DNA from: Lysobacterales bacterium
Lineage (GTDB): Bacteria > Pseudomonadota > Gammaproteobacteria > Xanthomonadales > Xanthomonadaceae
Reading direction: 5' to 3'
Assembly: GCA_019510195.1 (NCBI GenBank)
Contig: JAEKKW010000057.1
Span: forward strand, 1-64,000
DNA length: 64,000 nucleotides
The notes under the pieces were generated by a model. The model was not told where the DNA came from. It ran no database searches and worked only from the letters and a program-made list of their open reading frames with translations. This document shows, in pieces, positions 1-14,271 of this stretch; the stretch's first letter is position 1, and each line of letters starts with the position of its first letter. Position numbers and translations under genes: made by a program.

Positions 1-8
1 TCTTTTGC

Positions 9-653
9 TCATCCCTTCGTCTTGTCCTTGAACTTGCACAGGTCGCGGATCGCGCATTGCGGGCATTTCGGCGTGCGCGCCACGCAGGTGTAGCGGCCAT
101 GCAGGATCAGCCAGTGGTGCGCGTGCGCCATGAATTCCTCCGGCACGCGCTTCAGCAATCCGTCCTCGACCGCGCGCGGCGTCTTGCCCGGCGCCATGCC
201 GGTGCGGTTGGCGACGCGGAAGATGTGCGTGTCCACCGCCATCGTCGGTTCGCCGAAGACGACATTCATCACCACGTTGGCGGTCTTGCGGCCGACGCCC
301 GGCAGCGCTTCCAGCGCGCCGCGATCCGCCGGTACCTTGCCATCGTGCTGTTCGATCAGCAGCCGCGACAGCGCGATCACGTTCGCCGCCTTGGCGTTGT
401 AGAGCCCGAGCGTGGCGATATGCGATTTCACTCCGTCCACGCCCAGCGCCACCATCTTGTCCGGCGTCGGCGCGGTCTTGAACAGCGTGCGGGTGGCGCG
501 ATTGACGCCGGCATCGGTACTCTGCGCCGACAGCACCACCGCCACCAGCAACTGGAACGGCGTCTGGTAGAGCAGCTCGGTCTTCGGTTCGGGGTCGAGT
601 TGCCGCCAGCGTTCGAAGGCTTCGCGGATCTCGGCACGCGTCATCTGCGCCAT
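9..653 (-). CDS. nth: Endonuclease III
   Basis: 214 aa ORF; HhH-GPD motif (LPGVGRKTANVV...VDTHIFRVANR) and C-terminal Cys cluster (CVARTPKCPQCAIRDLC) for the Fe-S loop. Confidence 0.96.
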   Translation of the reverse strand: MAQMTRAEIREAFERWRQLDPEPKTELLYQTPFQLLVAVVLSAQSTDAGVNRATRTLFKTAPTPDKMVALGVDGVKSHIATLGLYNAKAANVIALSRLLIEQHDGKVPADRGALEALPGVGRKTANVVMNVVFGEPTMAVDTHIFRVANRTGMAPGKTPRAVEDGLLKRVPEEFMAHAHHWLILHGRYTCVARTPKCPQCAIRDLCKFKDKTKG

Positions 654-658
654 TGCTT

Positions 659-1003
659 CTACTTTCCCTTCGCGCGTGCCAGCGCCTTCGCCAATGCGTT
701 CGCCGCGGCGGCGGGCAACACGGGTTTTACAGTGTCATTGCCGGACGGCGCGTGGGTGCGTCGTGCCTCGCGCTTGCGCGTGCGTTCCTCCAGTCGCAGC
801 TGGCGTGCACGGTAACGCTCGCGTGCCTCCCAGGCAAAACGCAACTTCGCCGCGGCAGCAACGATCAATTCACGGTCCTCGCTCGATACATCGGCACGAT
901 CGAGGTCATCGGCGGCGACCTCCATCAATCCCGCATCCAGCGCGGCGTCGACGTCACCACGACGCAACGCGGCGATCACTCCATGCACGCGTGCGCGTTC
1001 CAT
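659..1003 (-). CDS. Conserved hypothetical protein
   Basis: 114 aa ORF between nth and an enoyl-CoA hydratase gene, same strand, tightly packed. Confidence 0.6.
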   Translation of the reverse strand: MERARVHGVIAALRRGDVDAALDAGLMEVAADDLDRADVSSEDRELIVAAAAKLRFAWEARERYRARQLRLEERTRKREARRTHAPSGNDTVKPVLPAAAANALAKALARAKGK

Positions 1004-1007
1004 GGGA

Positions 1008-1790
1008 TCAGCGGCCCTTGAACTCCGCGGCGCGCTTTTCCAGGAAGGCCGAGGTGCCTTCGCGCATGTCGTCGGTGGAGAACACCAGCCCGAATTGCGC
1101 GGATTCGTATTCCAGGCCTTCTTCCAGCGCGCAATCCTCGCCGATGTTGACGCAGTCGAGCATGCCGCGCAGCGCCAGCGGTGCTGCCTTCGCCAGTTGT
1201 TGCGCCAGCTTCATCGTTTCGGCTTCGAGTTCGGCTGCAAGCACCACGCGATTGACGATGCCCAGCTGCAACGCACGTTCGGCATTGATCGGCGCGCCAG
1301 TCAGGCACAGCTCCAGCGTCGCCGCGCGCCCGGCCAGCCGCAGCAGGCGCTGGCTGCCGCCGAAACCGGGGATCAGGCCGAGATTGATTTCCGGCTGCCC
1401 GACCTTGGCGTTGTCGGCGGCGATGCGCAGGTGGCAGCTCATCGCCAGTTCCAGGCCGCCGCCCAGGGCAAAGCCGTTCACCATCGCGATCACCGGCTTG
1501 GGCGCGCGCTCGATCCGTCGCATCATCCGCGTCCCGCGCAACGAGAAATCGCGGCCTTCGGTCGGGGTCAGGCCATTCATTTCCGAGATGTCGGCGCCGG
1601 CCACGAAGGCCTTGGCACCCGATCCGGTCAGCACGATCACCCGTACCGTGGGATCTGCAATTGCCTCGGAAAAAGCCTTGTCCAGCGCGGAAATCGTCAT
1701 GGAATTCAGCGCATTGAGCTTGTCGGGACGGTCGATCCGGATCAGGCGAATCGAGCCCTGATCGGTGATCAGGAGGGGGGAAGTGGTCAT
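1008..1790 (-). CDS. Enoyl-CoA hydratase/isomerase family protein
   Basis: Crotonase signature (KAFVAGADISEM, GFALGGGLELAMSCHLRIA, GLIPGFGGSQRL). Start taken at MTTSPLLITD; the ORF extends further upstream. Confidence 0.92.
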   Translation of the reverse strand: MTTSPLLITDQGSIRLIRIDRPDKLNALNSMTISALDKAFSEAIADPTVRVIVLTGSGAKAFVAGADISEMNGLTPTEGRDFSLRGTRMMRRIERAPKPVIAMVNGFALGGGLELAMSCHLRIAADNAKVGQPEINLGLIPGFGGSQRLLRLAGRAATLELCLTGAPINAERALQLGIVNRVVLAAELEAETMKLAQQLAKAAPLALRGMLDCVNIGEDCALEEGLEYESAQFGLVFSTDDMREGTSAFLEKRAAEFKGR

Positions 1791-1936
1791 CGGGCGGGGT
1801 CTGCAGGGCTGAATGGGAACTTTTCGGCTGATCGTGCTGTCCATCCACAGTCGCGGTTCAGGCCGTAGGCGATTATGCTACCCCGCGCTTCCTGACGTCC
1901 GTCGGGACGCCAGACCCCACTAGGAGTGTTGTTTCG

Positions 1937-2638
1937 ATGAAGATGCGTACCCTGGCCGCCGTTCTCGCGGCCTTGACGATGACGGCCGGGGCAGCCAGCG
2001 CCCAGGACATGACGAGCGAAAAGGGCAAGCTCAGCTATATCTTCGGATACCAGCTCGGCGGCCAGCTGCAGCAGGTCCAGGAGACTGGCGAGCAGATCGA
2101 CATCAACTCGGCGATCAAGGGCGTCCAGGACGCCTACGCCAAGAAGGATCCCGCGCTGGCCGAAGCCCAGGCCAAGCCGGTGATGGAAGCCTTCCAGCGC
2201 CGCCAGCAGGCCCGCGCGCAGCAGGCCAAGGCCGAGTACGACAAGGCCGCCGCCGCCAACCTGACCAAGAGCAACCAGTTCCTGGCCGCCAACAAGGCGA
2301 AGCCGGGCGTCAAGACGCTGCCGTCGGGCGTCCAGTACAAGGTTGTCACCGCAGGCACCGGCGCGCGTCCGGCCCTGGGCAGCACGATCAGCGTCGCTTT
2401 CGCCGGTCCGTTCTTCATGGGCGAGCGTCCGGCCGGTGCCAAGCTGGAAGACGCGCCGGCGATGAAGCTGAGCGAAGTGCAGGTCGAAGGCCTGCGTGAA
2501 GCCATCACCCAGATGCCGGCCGGTTCGCAGTGGGAAATCACCCTGCCGCCGAGCAAGGCCTTCGGTGCCGATCCGCGCACCGGCATGCCGCCGAATGCCG
2601 CCGTGCAGTTCGACGTCAAGCTCAACAGCGTCAAGTAA
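1937..2638 (+). CDS. FKBP-type peptidyl-prolyl isomerase with N-terminal FKBP_N domain, exported
   Basis: Signal peptide, KLSYIFGYQLG N-domain, GVQYKVVTAGTGARP and GADPRTGMPPNAAVQFDVKL. Confidence 0.88.
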   Translation: MKMRTLAAVLAALTMTAGAASAQDMTSEKGKLSYIFGYQLGGQLQQVQETGEQIDINSAIKGVQDAYAKKDPALAEAQAKPVMEAFQRRQQARAQQAKAEYDKAAAANLTKSNQFLAANKAKPGVKTLPSGVQYKVVTAGTGARPALGSTISVAFAGPFFMGERPAGAKLEDAPAMKLSEVQVEGLREAITQMPAGSQWEITLPPSKAFGADPRTGMPPNAAVQFDVKLNSVK

Positions 2639-2658
2639 TCGACGCTGCAGTGAGTGGA

Positions 2659-2690
2659 AACGCCGGCTTCGTGCCGGCGTTTTCGTTTGT
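2659..2690 (+). terminator. Rho-independent terminator after the FKBP gene
   Basis: AACGCCGGC-TTCGT-GCCGGCGTT followed by TTCGTTT. Confidence 0.7.
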
Positions 2691-2715
2691 GGATGCGGGA
2701 TGGGAGAATGGCGGC

Positions 2716-2904
2716 ATGAACGTCGCGTCGCCCCTGCCGATCCTGTCGCCTTGCGTGAATGTTTGCGAGATGGGTGACGATGGCTTGTGCGCGGGCTGCC
2801 TGCGCACGCTCGACGAGATCGCGGCCTGGGGCGTGATGTCGCCGCAACTGCGCCTGCATGTCATCGATGAACTGATTCCCGCGCGTGCCGCGGCACGCGC
2901 ATGA
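2716..2904 (+). CDS. DUF1289 domain-containing protein
   Basis: 62 aa, SPCVNVCEMGDDGLCAGCLRTLDEIAAW; start at ATG 2716 inside the longer tracked ORF. Confidence 0.88.
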   Translation: MNVASPLPILSPCVNVCEMGDDGLCAGCLRTLDEIAAWGVMSPQLRLHVIDELIPARAAARA

Positions 2905-3530
2905 GCTTTCATGCGGGCAACGATGCGTTGTTGCGGCAGCTGCGCCAGGTGCTGCATCCGCTCGATGCCTTGCCGATGGGCGAGGGCGCCAATGCGCCGC
3001 TGATGCGCGCATGGTTCGGCATCGAGACTTTTCGCGAGGCGGCGGTATTGATCGGACTGGCGCCGCGCGACGATGGCTGGAAAGTGCTGCTGACCCTGCG
3101 CAACGGTGGTTTGCGCCATCACGGCGGCCAGGTCGCGTTTCCCGGCGGTGCACGCGATCCCGGCGATGCCGATGCGATCGCGGTGGCGTTGCGCGAAACC
3201 CGCGAGGAACTCGACATCGCGGCAGCATCGATTCATCCGCTGGGCACGCTCGATCCGCTGGCGACCGTGAGCGGTTTCCGGGTCACGCCGATCGTTGCCT
3301 GGCTCGATCCGGCCTATGTCGCCAGCCCCGATCCGCGTGAGGTTGCCGACGCCTTCGAGGTATCGCTCGACGCCTTGCGCGATCCGGCCAACCTCGGGCA
3401 GGTGGAGATGCAGATGGGCGATGGCATCCGCCATGTCCTCGAATACCGATTGCCGCAGGCGGTGTCGCCGCATCGCATCTGGGGTGCGAGCGCGATGATG
3501 CTGGACGACCTGAGGCTGCGACTGGAGTGA
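2901..3530 (+). CDS. NUDIX hydrolase, CoA pyrophosphatase type
   Basis: Nudix box GARDPGDADAIAVALRETREELD; GGQVAFPGG. Confidence 0.9.
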   Translation: MSFHAGNDALLRQLRQVLHPLDALPMGEGANAPLMRAWFGIETFREAAVLIGLAPRDDGWKVLLTLRNGGLRHHGGQVAFPGGARDPGDADAIAVALRETREELDIAAASIHPLGTLDPLATVSGFRVTPIVAWLDPAYVASPDPREVADAFEVSLDALRDPANLGQVEMQMGDGIRHVLEYRLPQAVSPHRIWGASAMMLDDLRLRLE

Positions 3531-4381
3531 AACCGATGTTCACCACCTTGATCGAATGCGAAACCCTGTTGCCGCATCTGGAGGATCCCGCGTGGATCGT
3601 GCTCGATGCGCGCGTATTGCTGAGCGACCGCGGTGCCGGCGAAACGATGTATCGCGCCGGGCACATTCCCGGCGCGCGTTACGCCGATCTCGAGCGTGAC
3701 CTGTCCGACATGCGCGTGCAGGGCGAGGGCCGTCATCCGTGGCCGCGCGATGAAGATTTCGCGCACACGCTGGGCGCATGGGGCATCACGCCGACCACGC
3801 AAGTCGTGGTCTACGACGCCGACCAGGGCATGTTCGCGGCACGCGCGTGGTGGCTGTTGCGCACGCTCGGGCACCAGGCGGTCGCGGTGCTCGACGGCGG
3901 CTACGCGCGCTGGACTGCGCTGGGCTATCCGGTGACGACGGAGCCGCCGGAGATTCACGCGGCTGCGCCGTATCCGGCGACATTCGATCGATCGCTGCTG
4001 TTCTCGCACGATGACGTCATCGCCCATCTCGCGCATGGCGGCTTGCTGGTGGATGCACGCTCGGCGGAACGTTTCCGTGGCGATGTCGAACCACTCGATC
4101 GCAAGGCCGGTCACGTGCCGGGTGCGGTGAATCGTCCGTTCGCGCGCAATCTCGGCGAGGATGGCCGCTTCAAGTCGCCGCGGGAATTGTTCGCGGAGTT
4201 CGGCGAATTGCTGTCGGGCCGCACGCCCTCCGACCTGGTGTCGATGTGCGGTTCCGGCGTCACCGCGACCCACAACCTGCTGGCGATGGCGCACGCCGGA
4301 CTGGTCGGCGCCAAGCTCTATACCGGATCGTGGAGCGGTTGGATCAGCGACGATGATCGTCCGGTCGCGACCGGCGACTGA
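3527..4381 (+). CDS. sseA: Thiosulfate/3-mercaptopyruvate sulfurtransferase (two rhodanese domains)
   Basis: ARYADLERDLSDM, WGITPTTQVVVYD, active-site loop MCGSGVTA. Confidence 0.9.
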   Translation: MKPMFTTLIECETLLPHLEDPAWIVLDARVLLSDRGAGETMYRAGHIPGARYADLERDLSDMRVQGEGRHPWPRDEDFAHTLGAWGITPTTQVVVYDADQGMFAARAWWLLRTLGHQAVAVLDGGYARWTALGYPVTTEPPEIHAAAPYPATFDRSLLFSHDDVIAHLAHGGLLVDARSAERFRGDVEPLDRKAGHVPGAVNRPFARNLGEDGRFKSPRELFAEFGELLSGRTPSDLVSMCGSGVTATHNLLAMAHAGLVGAKLYTGSWSGWISDDDRPVATGD

Positions 4382-5134
4382 TCACTTCCCGAGCTTCGCC
4401 ATCAACGCCCTGAGCGCGGCCTGCGCGTCCGGGTGTTCCCACAAATCAAGCATCGTGGCGAGATCGACATGCTGCGGGGACAACGCTTCGATCAGGTCGG
4501 CGCGGGCGATCGCGCGCGTGCGCAGCATCGGCGTGCGCGGCAATGCCTGCAATCCGGCCAACCATGCCCGTGCGGCGGCAACAACTTCGCCGTGCGTGGC
4601 GAGTTCGTCCACCAGTCCGATCGCCAGTGCGGTCTCGGCATCGACCAGCGCGCCGCGCATCAGCATTTGTTCCGCGCGATGGCGGCCGACGGCACGCCGC
4701 AGCAGGCGCTGGATGCCTTCCGGCACGGCGAGTCCGACCTGGGTTTCGTTGAGCCCGATCTGGAAGGGCCCGCTTGCCATCACGCGATGGTCGCAGCACA
4801 GCGCCAGCACGCAACCGCCGGCGGGCGAATGGCCGGTGATCGCCGCGGCGACCGGAATCGGGCATTCCGCAATCGCGCGTGCGGCCGCGAAGAACGATTC
4901 CCACGCCGAATGCAGGGCGGCACGCTCCTTGCCGAGCGACATCAGGTGCGGGACGTCCAGGCCCGCCGAAAACACCTTCTCGCCACCGGCCAGCACGATG
5001 CCGCTGCAACCATCGGTGACGGCCTGCGCGATGGCGCCGACGAGCGTTTCGCACAGGTCCGGATTCAGTGCGTTGACCGGGGCACGCTTGAAAGTGATGG
5101 TGCGCAGGGTGGCGTCGTCGTGAAGGTCGATCAT
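4382..5134 (-). CDS. Enoyl-CoA hydratase/isomerase family protein
   Basis: Crotonase fold motifs KVFSAGLDVPHL, ITGHSPAGGCVLALCCDHRVMA. Confidence 0.88.
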   Translation of the reverse strand: MIDLHDDATLRTITFKRAPVNALNPDLCETLVGAIAQAVTDGCSGIVLAGGEKVFSAGLDVPHLMSLGKERAALHSAWESFFAAARAIAECPIPVAAAITGHSPAGGCVLALCCDHRVMASGPFQIGLNETQVGLAVPEGIQRLLRRAVGRHRAEQMLMRGALVDAETALAIGLVDELATHGEVVAAARAWLAGLQALPRTPMLRTRAIARADLIEALSPQHVDLATMLDLWEHPDAQAALRALMAKLGK

Positions 5135-5173
5135 GAAAGTGATCCGTGCAGGTCAGGGACGTATCATAGGCGG

Positions 5174-5623
5174 ATGAAGACCCGCTGCCTGATCCTTGTC
5201 GCCATTCTCGCCTGTGCCGTCCTGCCCGCATGCGCGCGCGACAAAGCCGACACCTGTGTTCCGGTGGTGCGCGATGCGTGGATCCGGCTGGTACCGGGCG
5301 GCATGCCGATGCATGCGGGTTTTGCGCGCATCGACAATCCGTGCAAGACCCCGTTCACCGTGACCGCGGTCGCCAGCGATGCCTATGGCAGTGCCAGCCT
5401 GCATGAAACGACGCTGGTGAACGGGATCAGCCGGATGCGCGCGTTGCCGCAACTGGCGCTGCCGGCGGGCGGCAGCGTTGAACTGGAGCCCGGCGGCGTG
5501 CACCTGATGCTGATGGATCCGAAGAAACCGCTGAAGCCCGGCGATCATGTCGTGCTGCGCTTCGAAGCCGGCAAGGGTCGCGCCATCAACGGCGATTTCG
5601 CGGTGCGCGCCGCGGGCGGCTGA
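5174..5623 (+). CDS. PCu(A)C family copper chaperone, lipoprotein-like
   Basis: MKTRCLILVAILACAVLPAC signal/lipobox; MHAGFARIDN, SLHETTLVNGISRMR, LEPGGVHLMLMDPKKPLKPGD. Confidence 0.88.
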   Translation: MKTRCLILVAILACAVLPACARDKADTCVPVVRDAWIRLVPGGMPMHAGFARIDNPCKTPFTVTAVASDAYGSASLHETTLVNGISRMRALPQLALPAGGSVELEPGGVHLMLMDPKKPLKPGDHVVLRFEAGKGRAINGDFAVRAAGG

Positions 5624-6028
5624 TCAACCCGCCAGCAACTCCGACGCGCGCCGCACGCCATCCGGCAACGGCCGCGGACGACCCGTGCGCAGATCGATCC
5701 ACACCACCGCGACATTGCCGTCGCAATGCACGCGGCCATCCGCACCCTTGATGCGATGGCCGACCACCACGCTGGTGGTGCCGATCTTCTCGCTGAACAA
5801 TTCGATTTCCAGCGTCGCCGGATAGGTCGCCGGCGCGCGGTAGTTGAGCGTCGACGACACCAGCACCGGGGCGAACTCCTCCGTCACCCACGGTTCGCCG
5901 ACCTGTGCGAACCAGCGGATGCGCGCTTCCTCGAGATAGCTGAGGTAGGTACCGTTGTTGACGTGGTTGAAGGCGTCGAGATCGCGCCAGCGGACGTCGA
6001 GCGAGGTGGTGAACGTCTTGGCGGTCAT
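5624..6028 (-). CDS. Acyl-CoA thioesterase, 4HBT family
   Basis: VRWRDLDAFNHVNNGTYLSYLEEARIRWF hotdog-fold signature. Confidence 0.9.
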   Translation of the reverse strand: MTAKTFTTSLDVRWRDLDAFNHVNNGTYLSYLEEARIRWFAQVGEPWVTEEFAPVLVSSTLNYRAPATYPATLEIELFSEKIGTTSVVVGHRIKGADGRVHCDGNVAVVWIDLRTGRPRPLPDGVRRASELLAG

Positions 6029-6029
6029 G

Positions 6030-8854
<2,825 letters not shown>

Positions 8855-8858
<4 letters not shown>

Positions 8859-10294
8859 TTCGCCACGGTGAACTCGATGCGACGGTTCTTCGCGCGGCCG
8901 GCTTCCGTCCCGTTGTCGGCGACTGGCTTGTCCTGGCCATAACCCGCCGCGGTCAGGATGCCGTCGGCCACGCCCAGTTCCTTGAGCTTGGCGGCCACGG
9001 CGTCGGCGCGGTCCTGCGACAGCTTCATGTTCGCTGCAGCGTTGCCGGTGTTGTCGGTGTGTCCGCCAACCTCGATCCTGGTGCCGGACGGTGCCTTCTT
9101 GATCGCATCCGCGGCCTTGGTCAGGGTCTCCATGCTGTCCCTGGTGATCGTCGCCTTGCCGGTATCGAAGCGGATGCCCATCAGGCTGAGGGCCTTCACC
9201 AGATCGTCGGCACTGAAGCCTTCCTTGAGTTTCGACAGCGCTTCCGCCCCCTTGTCGTAGAGGCCGCTGATCTCGAAGCCGGCGAAGGCATCGCGGATCT
9301 TGTCCGAGAGCGCGGCGCGATCGCCTTCAGGCACGCCGGAAAGATCGACCTTCACCTTGTCGCCATCGATGGCGAACTTGACGCCCTTGGCCTTGAGGTC
9401 GGGCAGCACGGCGATCACCTTGTCGAGCCAGGCGGCCGGTGCGGTCGCGGCATCCGCAGCGATGTCACCCTTGACCGCGTCGGCGCCGAAGGTGGCCTTC
9501 AGCGAATCGGCCAGGCGCGCCTTGTCGGCATCTGCCAATTGGCCGCCCACGTTCATGGCACCGTCCTGGTTGTCGATCTGCAGGCGCGGTTGGGCGCTGG
9601 TGGTTTCGGCCGGCTTGGCGGCTTCGCTGGTGGTGGCCGCCGGCGCGGTCGCTGTCGCGGGCTCCGGGTTCCTGTGGCAGCGGCTCAGCAGGAACAGGCC
9701 GATCGCGACCAGTGCGGCCAGCAGTACCCAGGGCAACCACTTGTTGCCGCCGCCGTCCGATCCCCTGCTGCCGGTTGCCGCAGCACGATTGTCACCGCCG
9801 GAATTGCCGGTCGTTTCCATCGCCTTGTAGCCAGCCGTGGCGCCGGCACCCAGGGCCGCCATGCCTTCGCCACCGATCTCCCGCATGAAATCGCCGATGC
9901 CGCCCACATAGCCGTGCAGGCGTTCCGGAATGGTACTGCCGACCGGAATCTGGCCGTCTTCGGTCAGGGTGTTGAAGACTTCCGGCAGCATCGCGCTCAT
10001 CGCCGTGCCGGCAGTGGCGCTGTCGACCCCGGCGCGCTGGGCGACATGGCCAACCAGGTCGCTGCCCAGCACCGATTCCAGCTGGGCCGGGCTGATCGGC
10101 TGATTGGGGCCGTGGCCGATCCAGGAGGCGACCAGGTCGCCCAGGCCCTGGCTGCGGAAGAGGTCGACGAAGCCGGCGGGTCCGCCGCGTTTTTCGTTGA
10201 AAATTACCGAAACCAGCATGCCGAGCAGTTGCCTGGCCTTGTCCAGGCTGAGCCCGTAGCGGGTTGCCACGTCTTGCAGGATGGTATCGAACAT
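8855..10294 (-). CDS. OmpA family protein with N-terminal DUF937 (YidB-like) region, TM segment and C-terminal OmpA domain
   Basis: [65 protein letters not shown]...[25 protein letters not shown]...[11 protein letters not shown]. Confidence 0.85.
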
Positions 10295-10360
10295 GGTCGG
10301 ACTCCCTGGTTGGGCCCCCCGATCATCCCGGCCCTCCGTGAAACCACGGTGACGGGAAGG

Positions 10361-10390
10361 TTGCGCCGGAATCGCCGAAGGCCCTATAAT
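10361..10390 (+). promoter_or_regulatory. Sigma70-type promoter for rplU-rpmA
   Basis: TTGCGC, 18 bp spacer, TATAAT, about 60 bp upstream of rplU. Confidence 0.65.
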
Positions 10391-10450
10391 TTCAGGTTCA
10401 GTGCGCCTGACCGCGCGCTGGACCACAATAACAACAAAGGAAGACTGGTC

Positions 10451-10768
10451 ATGTACGCAGTAGTTGTCACTGGCGGTAAGCAATACCGCGTGATGCAGGG
10501 TGAAACCCTGCGAGTCGAAAAGCTGGAAGTCGAAGCCGGCAACGAAGTCACCTTTGACCAGGTGCTTCTGCTGGGCGACGGCGAAGGCGTGAAGCTGGGC
10601 GATGCGCTGAAGGGCGCCACCGTCTCCGCCAAGGTGGTCGGCCACGGCCGCGCCGACAAGGTGAAGATCGTGAAGTTCCGTCGCCGCAAGCACCATCGCA
10701 AGCAGATGGGTCACCGCCAGCATTACACCGAAATCGAGATCACCGGCATTGCCGGCGGCAAGAACTAA
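10451..10768 (+). CDS. rplU: 50S ribosomal protein L21
   Basis: [25 protein letters not shown]...[23 protein letters not shown]. Confidence 0.98.
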   Translation: MYAVVVTGGKQYRVMQGETLRVEKLEVEAGNEVTFDQVLLLGDGEGVKLGDALKGATVSAKVVGHGRADKVKIVKFRRRKHHRKQMGHRQHYTEIEITGIAGGKN

Positions 10769-10780
10769 GGAGACGCAGTC

Positions 10781-11038
10781 ATGGCACACAAAAAGGGCGT
10801 AGGTTCCTCGCGCAACGGCCGCGACTCCAACCCGAAATACCTCGGCGTGAAGATGTTCGGTGGCCAGGCCATCGAAGCCGGCAACATCATCGTTCGCCAG
10901 CGCGGCACGCAGTTCCATCCGGGTCCGGGCGTCGGCCTGGGTCGCGACCACACGCTGTTCGCACTGGTCGACGGCAAGGTCGAATTCGCGGTGAAGGGCG
11001 CCCAGAAGCGTCGCACCGTCAGCGTCGTGGCCGAGTAA
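10781..11038 (+). CDS. rpmA: 50S ribosomal protein L27
   Basis: [29 protein letters not shown]. Confidence 0.98.
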   Translation: MAHKKGVGSSRNGRDSNPKYLGVKMFGGQAIEAGNIIVRQRGTQFHPGPGVGLGRDHTLFALVDGKVEFAVKGAQKRRTVSVVAE

Positions 11039-11063
11039 TCCGCGCCAATCGATGCATACCGGA

Positions 11064-11087
11064 AAGCCCCGCTTCGGCGGGGTTTTT
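11064..11087 (+). terminator. Rho-independent terminator after rpmA
   Basis: AAGCCCCGC-TTCG-GCGGGGTTTTT. Confidence 0.8.
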
Positions 11088-11105
11088 CATTTAAGTACAG
11101 GATAA

Positions 11106-12176
<1,071 letters not shown>

Positions 12177-12190
12177 TTCCCGCGGGCACG

Positions 12191-12219
12191 AAAAAACCCC
12201 GCGCGAGGCGGGGTCTTTT
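12191..12219. terminator. Bidirectional terminator between convergent obgE and rpsT
   Basis: AAAAAACCCCGC-GCGAG-GCGGGGTCTTTT. Confidence 0.7.
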
Positions 12220-12261
12220 GCGGTTGTCGCGGCGCCAGGGCGCCGCAACGATCACGCCGGA

Positions 12262-12461
12262 TCAGGCGGCCTTGAGGGCCTTGATGCGGGCGTTCAGGCG
12301 GCTCTTGTGGCGAGCGGCCTTGTTCTGGGGGCGTCGTTGGAATTCAATGCCTTCAGCACCTTCTTGACGGCGGTGCGGAGCATGGAGCGCTGGCTGTTGT
12401 TGCGGGCGTTGCGGACGACGGTCTGCTTGGCGCGCTTCTTGGCGGACTTGATATTGGCCAC
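12262..12461 (-). pseudogene. rpsT: 30S ribosomal protein S20 gene with internal deletion and frameshift
   Basis: Frame 1 from GTG 12461: [44 protein letters not shown] then [11 protein letters not shown]-stop at 12294. Frame 2: [21 protein letters not shown]-stop at 12262. The central residues of S20 are encoded in no frame. Confidence 0.88.
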
Positions 12462-12571
12462 GATGAAACCCTGAAAATGCGGTCTGTGAGACGGGAAGTA
12501 TTGATGTCGCGGAATGCGAGACAGAAAAGTATGGCAGGCCCATTCACCCCCGTCAAGTCGCGGGGGCGGGC

Positions 12572-14200
12572 ATGAGCGGGGAAGAAGCCGTGAAACCCCG
12601 CCAGCGCAGCATGGCGCGTGGAATCCTGTCGTTCGGCAGCATGACCATGCTCAGCCGGGTGTTCGGGCTGGTGCGCGATACCAGTTTCAACGCCGCGTTT
12701 GGTGCCGGGCCGATGACGGACGCCTTCTGGGTGGCGTTCCGCATTCCCAACTTCATGCGTCGCCTCTTCGCGGAAGGATCGTTCTCGACCGCCTTCGTGC
12801 CGGTATTCACCGAGATCAAGGAAAAACGCAGCCACGACGATCTGAAGGCACTGGTCGCGCGCACCTCCGGGACGCTGGGCGGCGTGCTGTTGATCGTGAC
12901 CGCGCTGGGCATGCTGCTGGCGCCGTGGTTCGCCGACGCGTTCTCCAACAACATCAAACCGGTTCCCGGCCAGCACGAGCTCATCGTCCATTTGCTGTGG
13001 TGGACCTTCCCGTTCCTGCTGTTCGTGTCGCTGACTGCGCTCGCGGCGGGGGCGCTCAACAGCTTCCACAAGTTCGGCTTGCCCGCCCTCGCGCCGATCA
13101 TCCTCAACATCTGCATGATCGCGGGCGCATGGTGGGGGTCGAAGCTCGCGCATCCGCCGATCATGGCGATGGGCTGGGCGGTGCTCGTGGCTGGCGTCCT
13201 GCAACTGCTGTTCCTGATGCCGGCGCTGGCCAGGCTCGACCTGCTGTCGATGCCGCGCTGGGGCTGGAGTCATCCCGACGTACGCAAGGTGATGGGCCTG
13301 ATGGTGCCGACCCTGATCGGTTCTTCGGTCGCGCAGATCAACCTGCTGTTCGATACCTTCATCGCGTCCAAGCTGGCCGCGGGTTCGCAGAGCTGGCTGT
13401 CCGCGGCCGACCGTTTCCTCGAGTTGCCACTGGGCGTGTTCGGCATCGCGCTTGGCACCGTGATCCTGCCGACCCTTGCGCGTCATCACGTCAACACCGA
13501 CCGCGCCGGGTTTTCGAAATCGCTGGACTGGGGCCTGCGTTCGACCCTGATCATCATCCTTCCGGCGATGCTGGGCTTGATGATGCTGTCGGTGCCGCTG
13601 GTCGCGACGATCTTCCAGCACGGCAAGTTCCTTCCCCACGACACGCGGATGGCGGCGTTGTCGGTGTTCGGCCTCAGCTTCGGATTGCCGGCATTCGCAT
13701 TGGTGAAAACGGTGCTGCCGGCGTTCTATGCGCGCCAGGACACGCGCACGCCGATGCGCGCCGGCATCACCGCGTTGATGGCAAACATGGTGTTCACTGC
13801 GCTGCTGCTGGCGCTGCTCTACGCGAAACTGCCGGATCCGGTGAAAACCGGCGGCGTCGCCGAGACGCTGGCCACGCACCCGGGCCTGCATTTCGAGCTG
13901 GGACTGGCGAGCGCGCTATCGAGTTATCTGAATTTGATTCTGCTCTGGCGCTGGCTGCGCAAGGCCGGGGTTTACGATGCCCGGCCCGGCTGGAGCGCAT
14001 TCCTTTGGCGCATTGGCATCGCCAATGCCGCGATGGCTGCATTCCTGCTGGCGGGACTGCATTTCGCGCCCGATTTCACCGTCGCGCCGGCGATGATGCG
14101 GATCGCCTGGCTCGCGATGCTGGTCGCGGGCGGCGGGCTGGTCTATGGCGCGTCGATGTGGCTGCTGGGATTCCGCCCGTCCGATTTCCGCGAGCACTGA
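12572..14200 (+). CDS. murJ: Lipid II flippase MurJ (MviN)
   Basis: [23 protein letters not shown]...[30 protein letters not shown]; multi-TM. Confidence 0.96.
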   Translation: MSGEEAVKPRQRSMARGILSFGSMTMLSRVFGLVRDTSFNAAFGAGPMTDAFWVAFRIPNFMRRLFAEGSFSTAFVPVFTEIKEKRSHDDLKALVARTSGTLGGVLLIVTALGMLLAPWFADAFSNNIKPVPGQHELIVHLLWWTFPFLLFVSLTALAAGALNSFHKFGLPALAPIILNICMIAGAWWGSKLAHPPIMAMGWAVLVAGVLQLLFLMPALARLDLLSMPRWGWSHPDVRKVMGLMVPTLIGSSVAQINLLFDTFIASKLAAGSQSWLSAADRFLELPLGVFGIALGTVILPTLARHHVNTDRAGFSKSLDWGLRSTLIIILPAMLGLMMLSVPLVATIFQHGKFLPHDTRMAALSVFGLSFGLPAFALVKTVLPAFYARQDTRTPMRAGITALMANMVFTALLLALLYAKLPDPVKTGGVAETLATHPGLHFELGLASALSSYLNLILLWRWLRKAGVYDARPGWSAFLWRIGIANAAMAAFLLAGLHFAPDFTVAPAMMRIAWLAMLVAGGGLVYGASMWLLGFRPSDFREH

Positions 14201-14271
14201 GAGCCGGCGTGCACGACGGCTATACTGGCGAATCCCCGAAAAACCGACCGCCCGCCGCCGCGGGCGCCCAA

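Noticed and set aside
4433-5623. 396-aa ORF as one protein
   Set aside because: Only the portion from ATG 5174 is a recognisable PCu(A)C chaperone with a signal peptide; the rest is antisense to an enoyl-CoA hydratase gene.
12294-12461. Programmed frameshift or translational bypass in rpsT
   Set aside because: A frameshift alone would not restore the ~25 missing central residues; they are not encoded between the two parts.
12262-12543. 93-aa tracked ORF starting MGLPYFSV... considered as a novel small protein
   Set aside because: Only its last ~21 residues are real (S20 C-terminus); the preceding part is the rpsT N-terminal coding sequence read in the wrong frame.
12353-13891. 512-aa minus-strand ORF opposite murJ that runs into rpsT
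   Set aside because: Low-complexity Arg/Gln/His-rich shadow frame of murJ.
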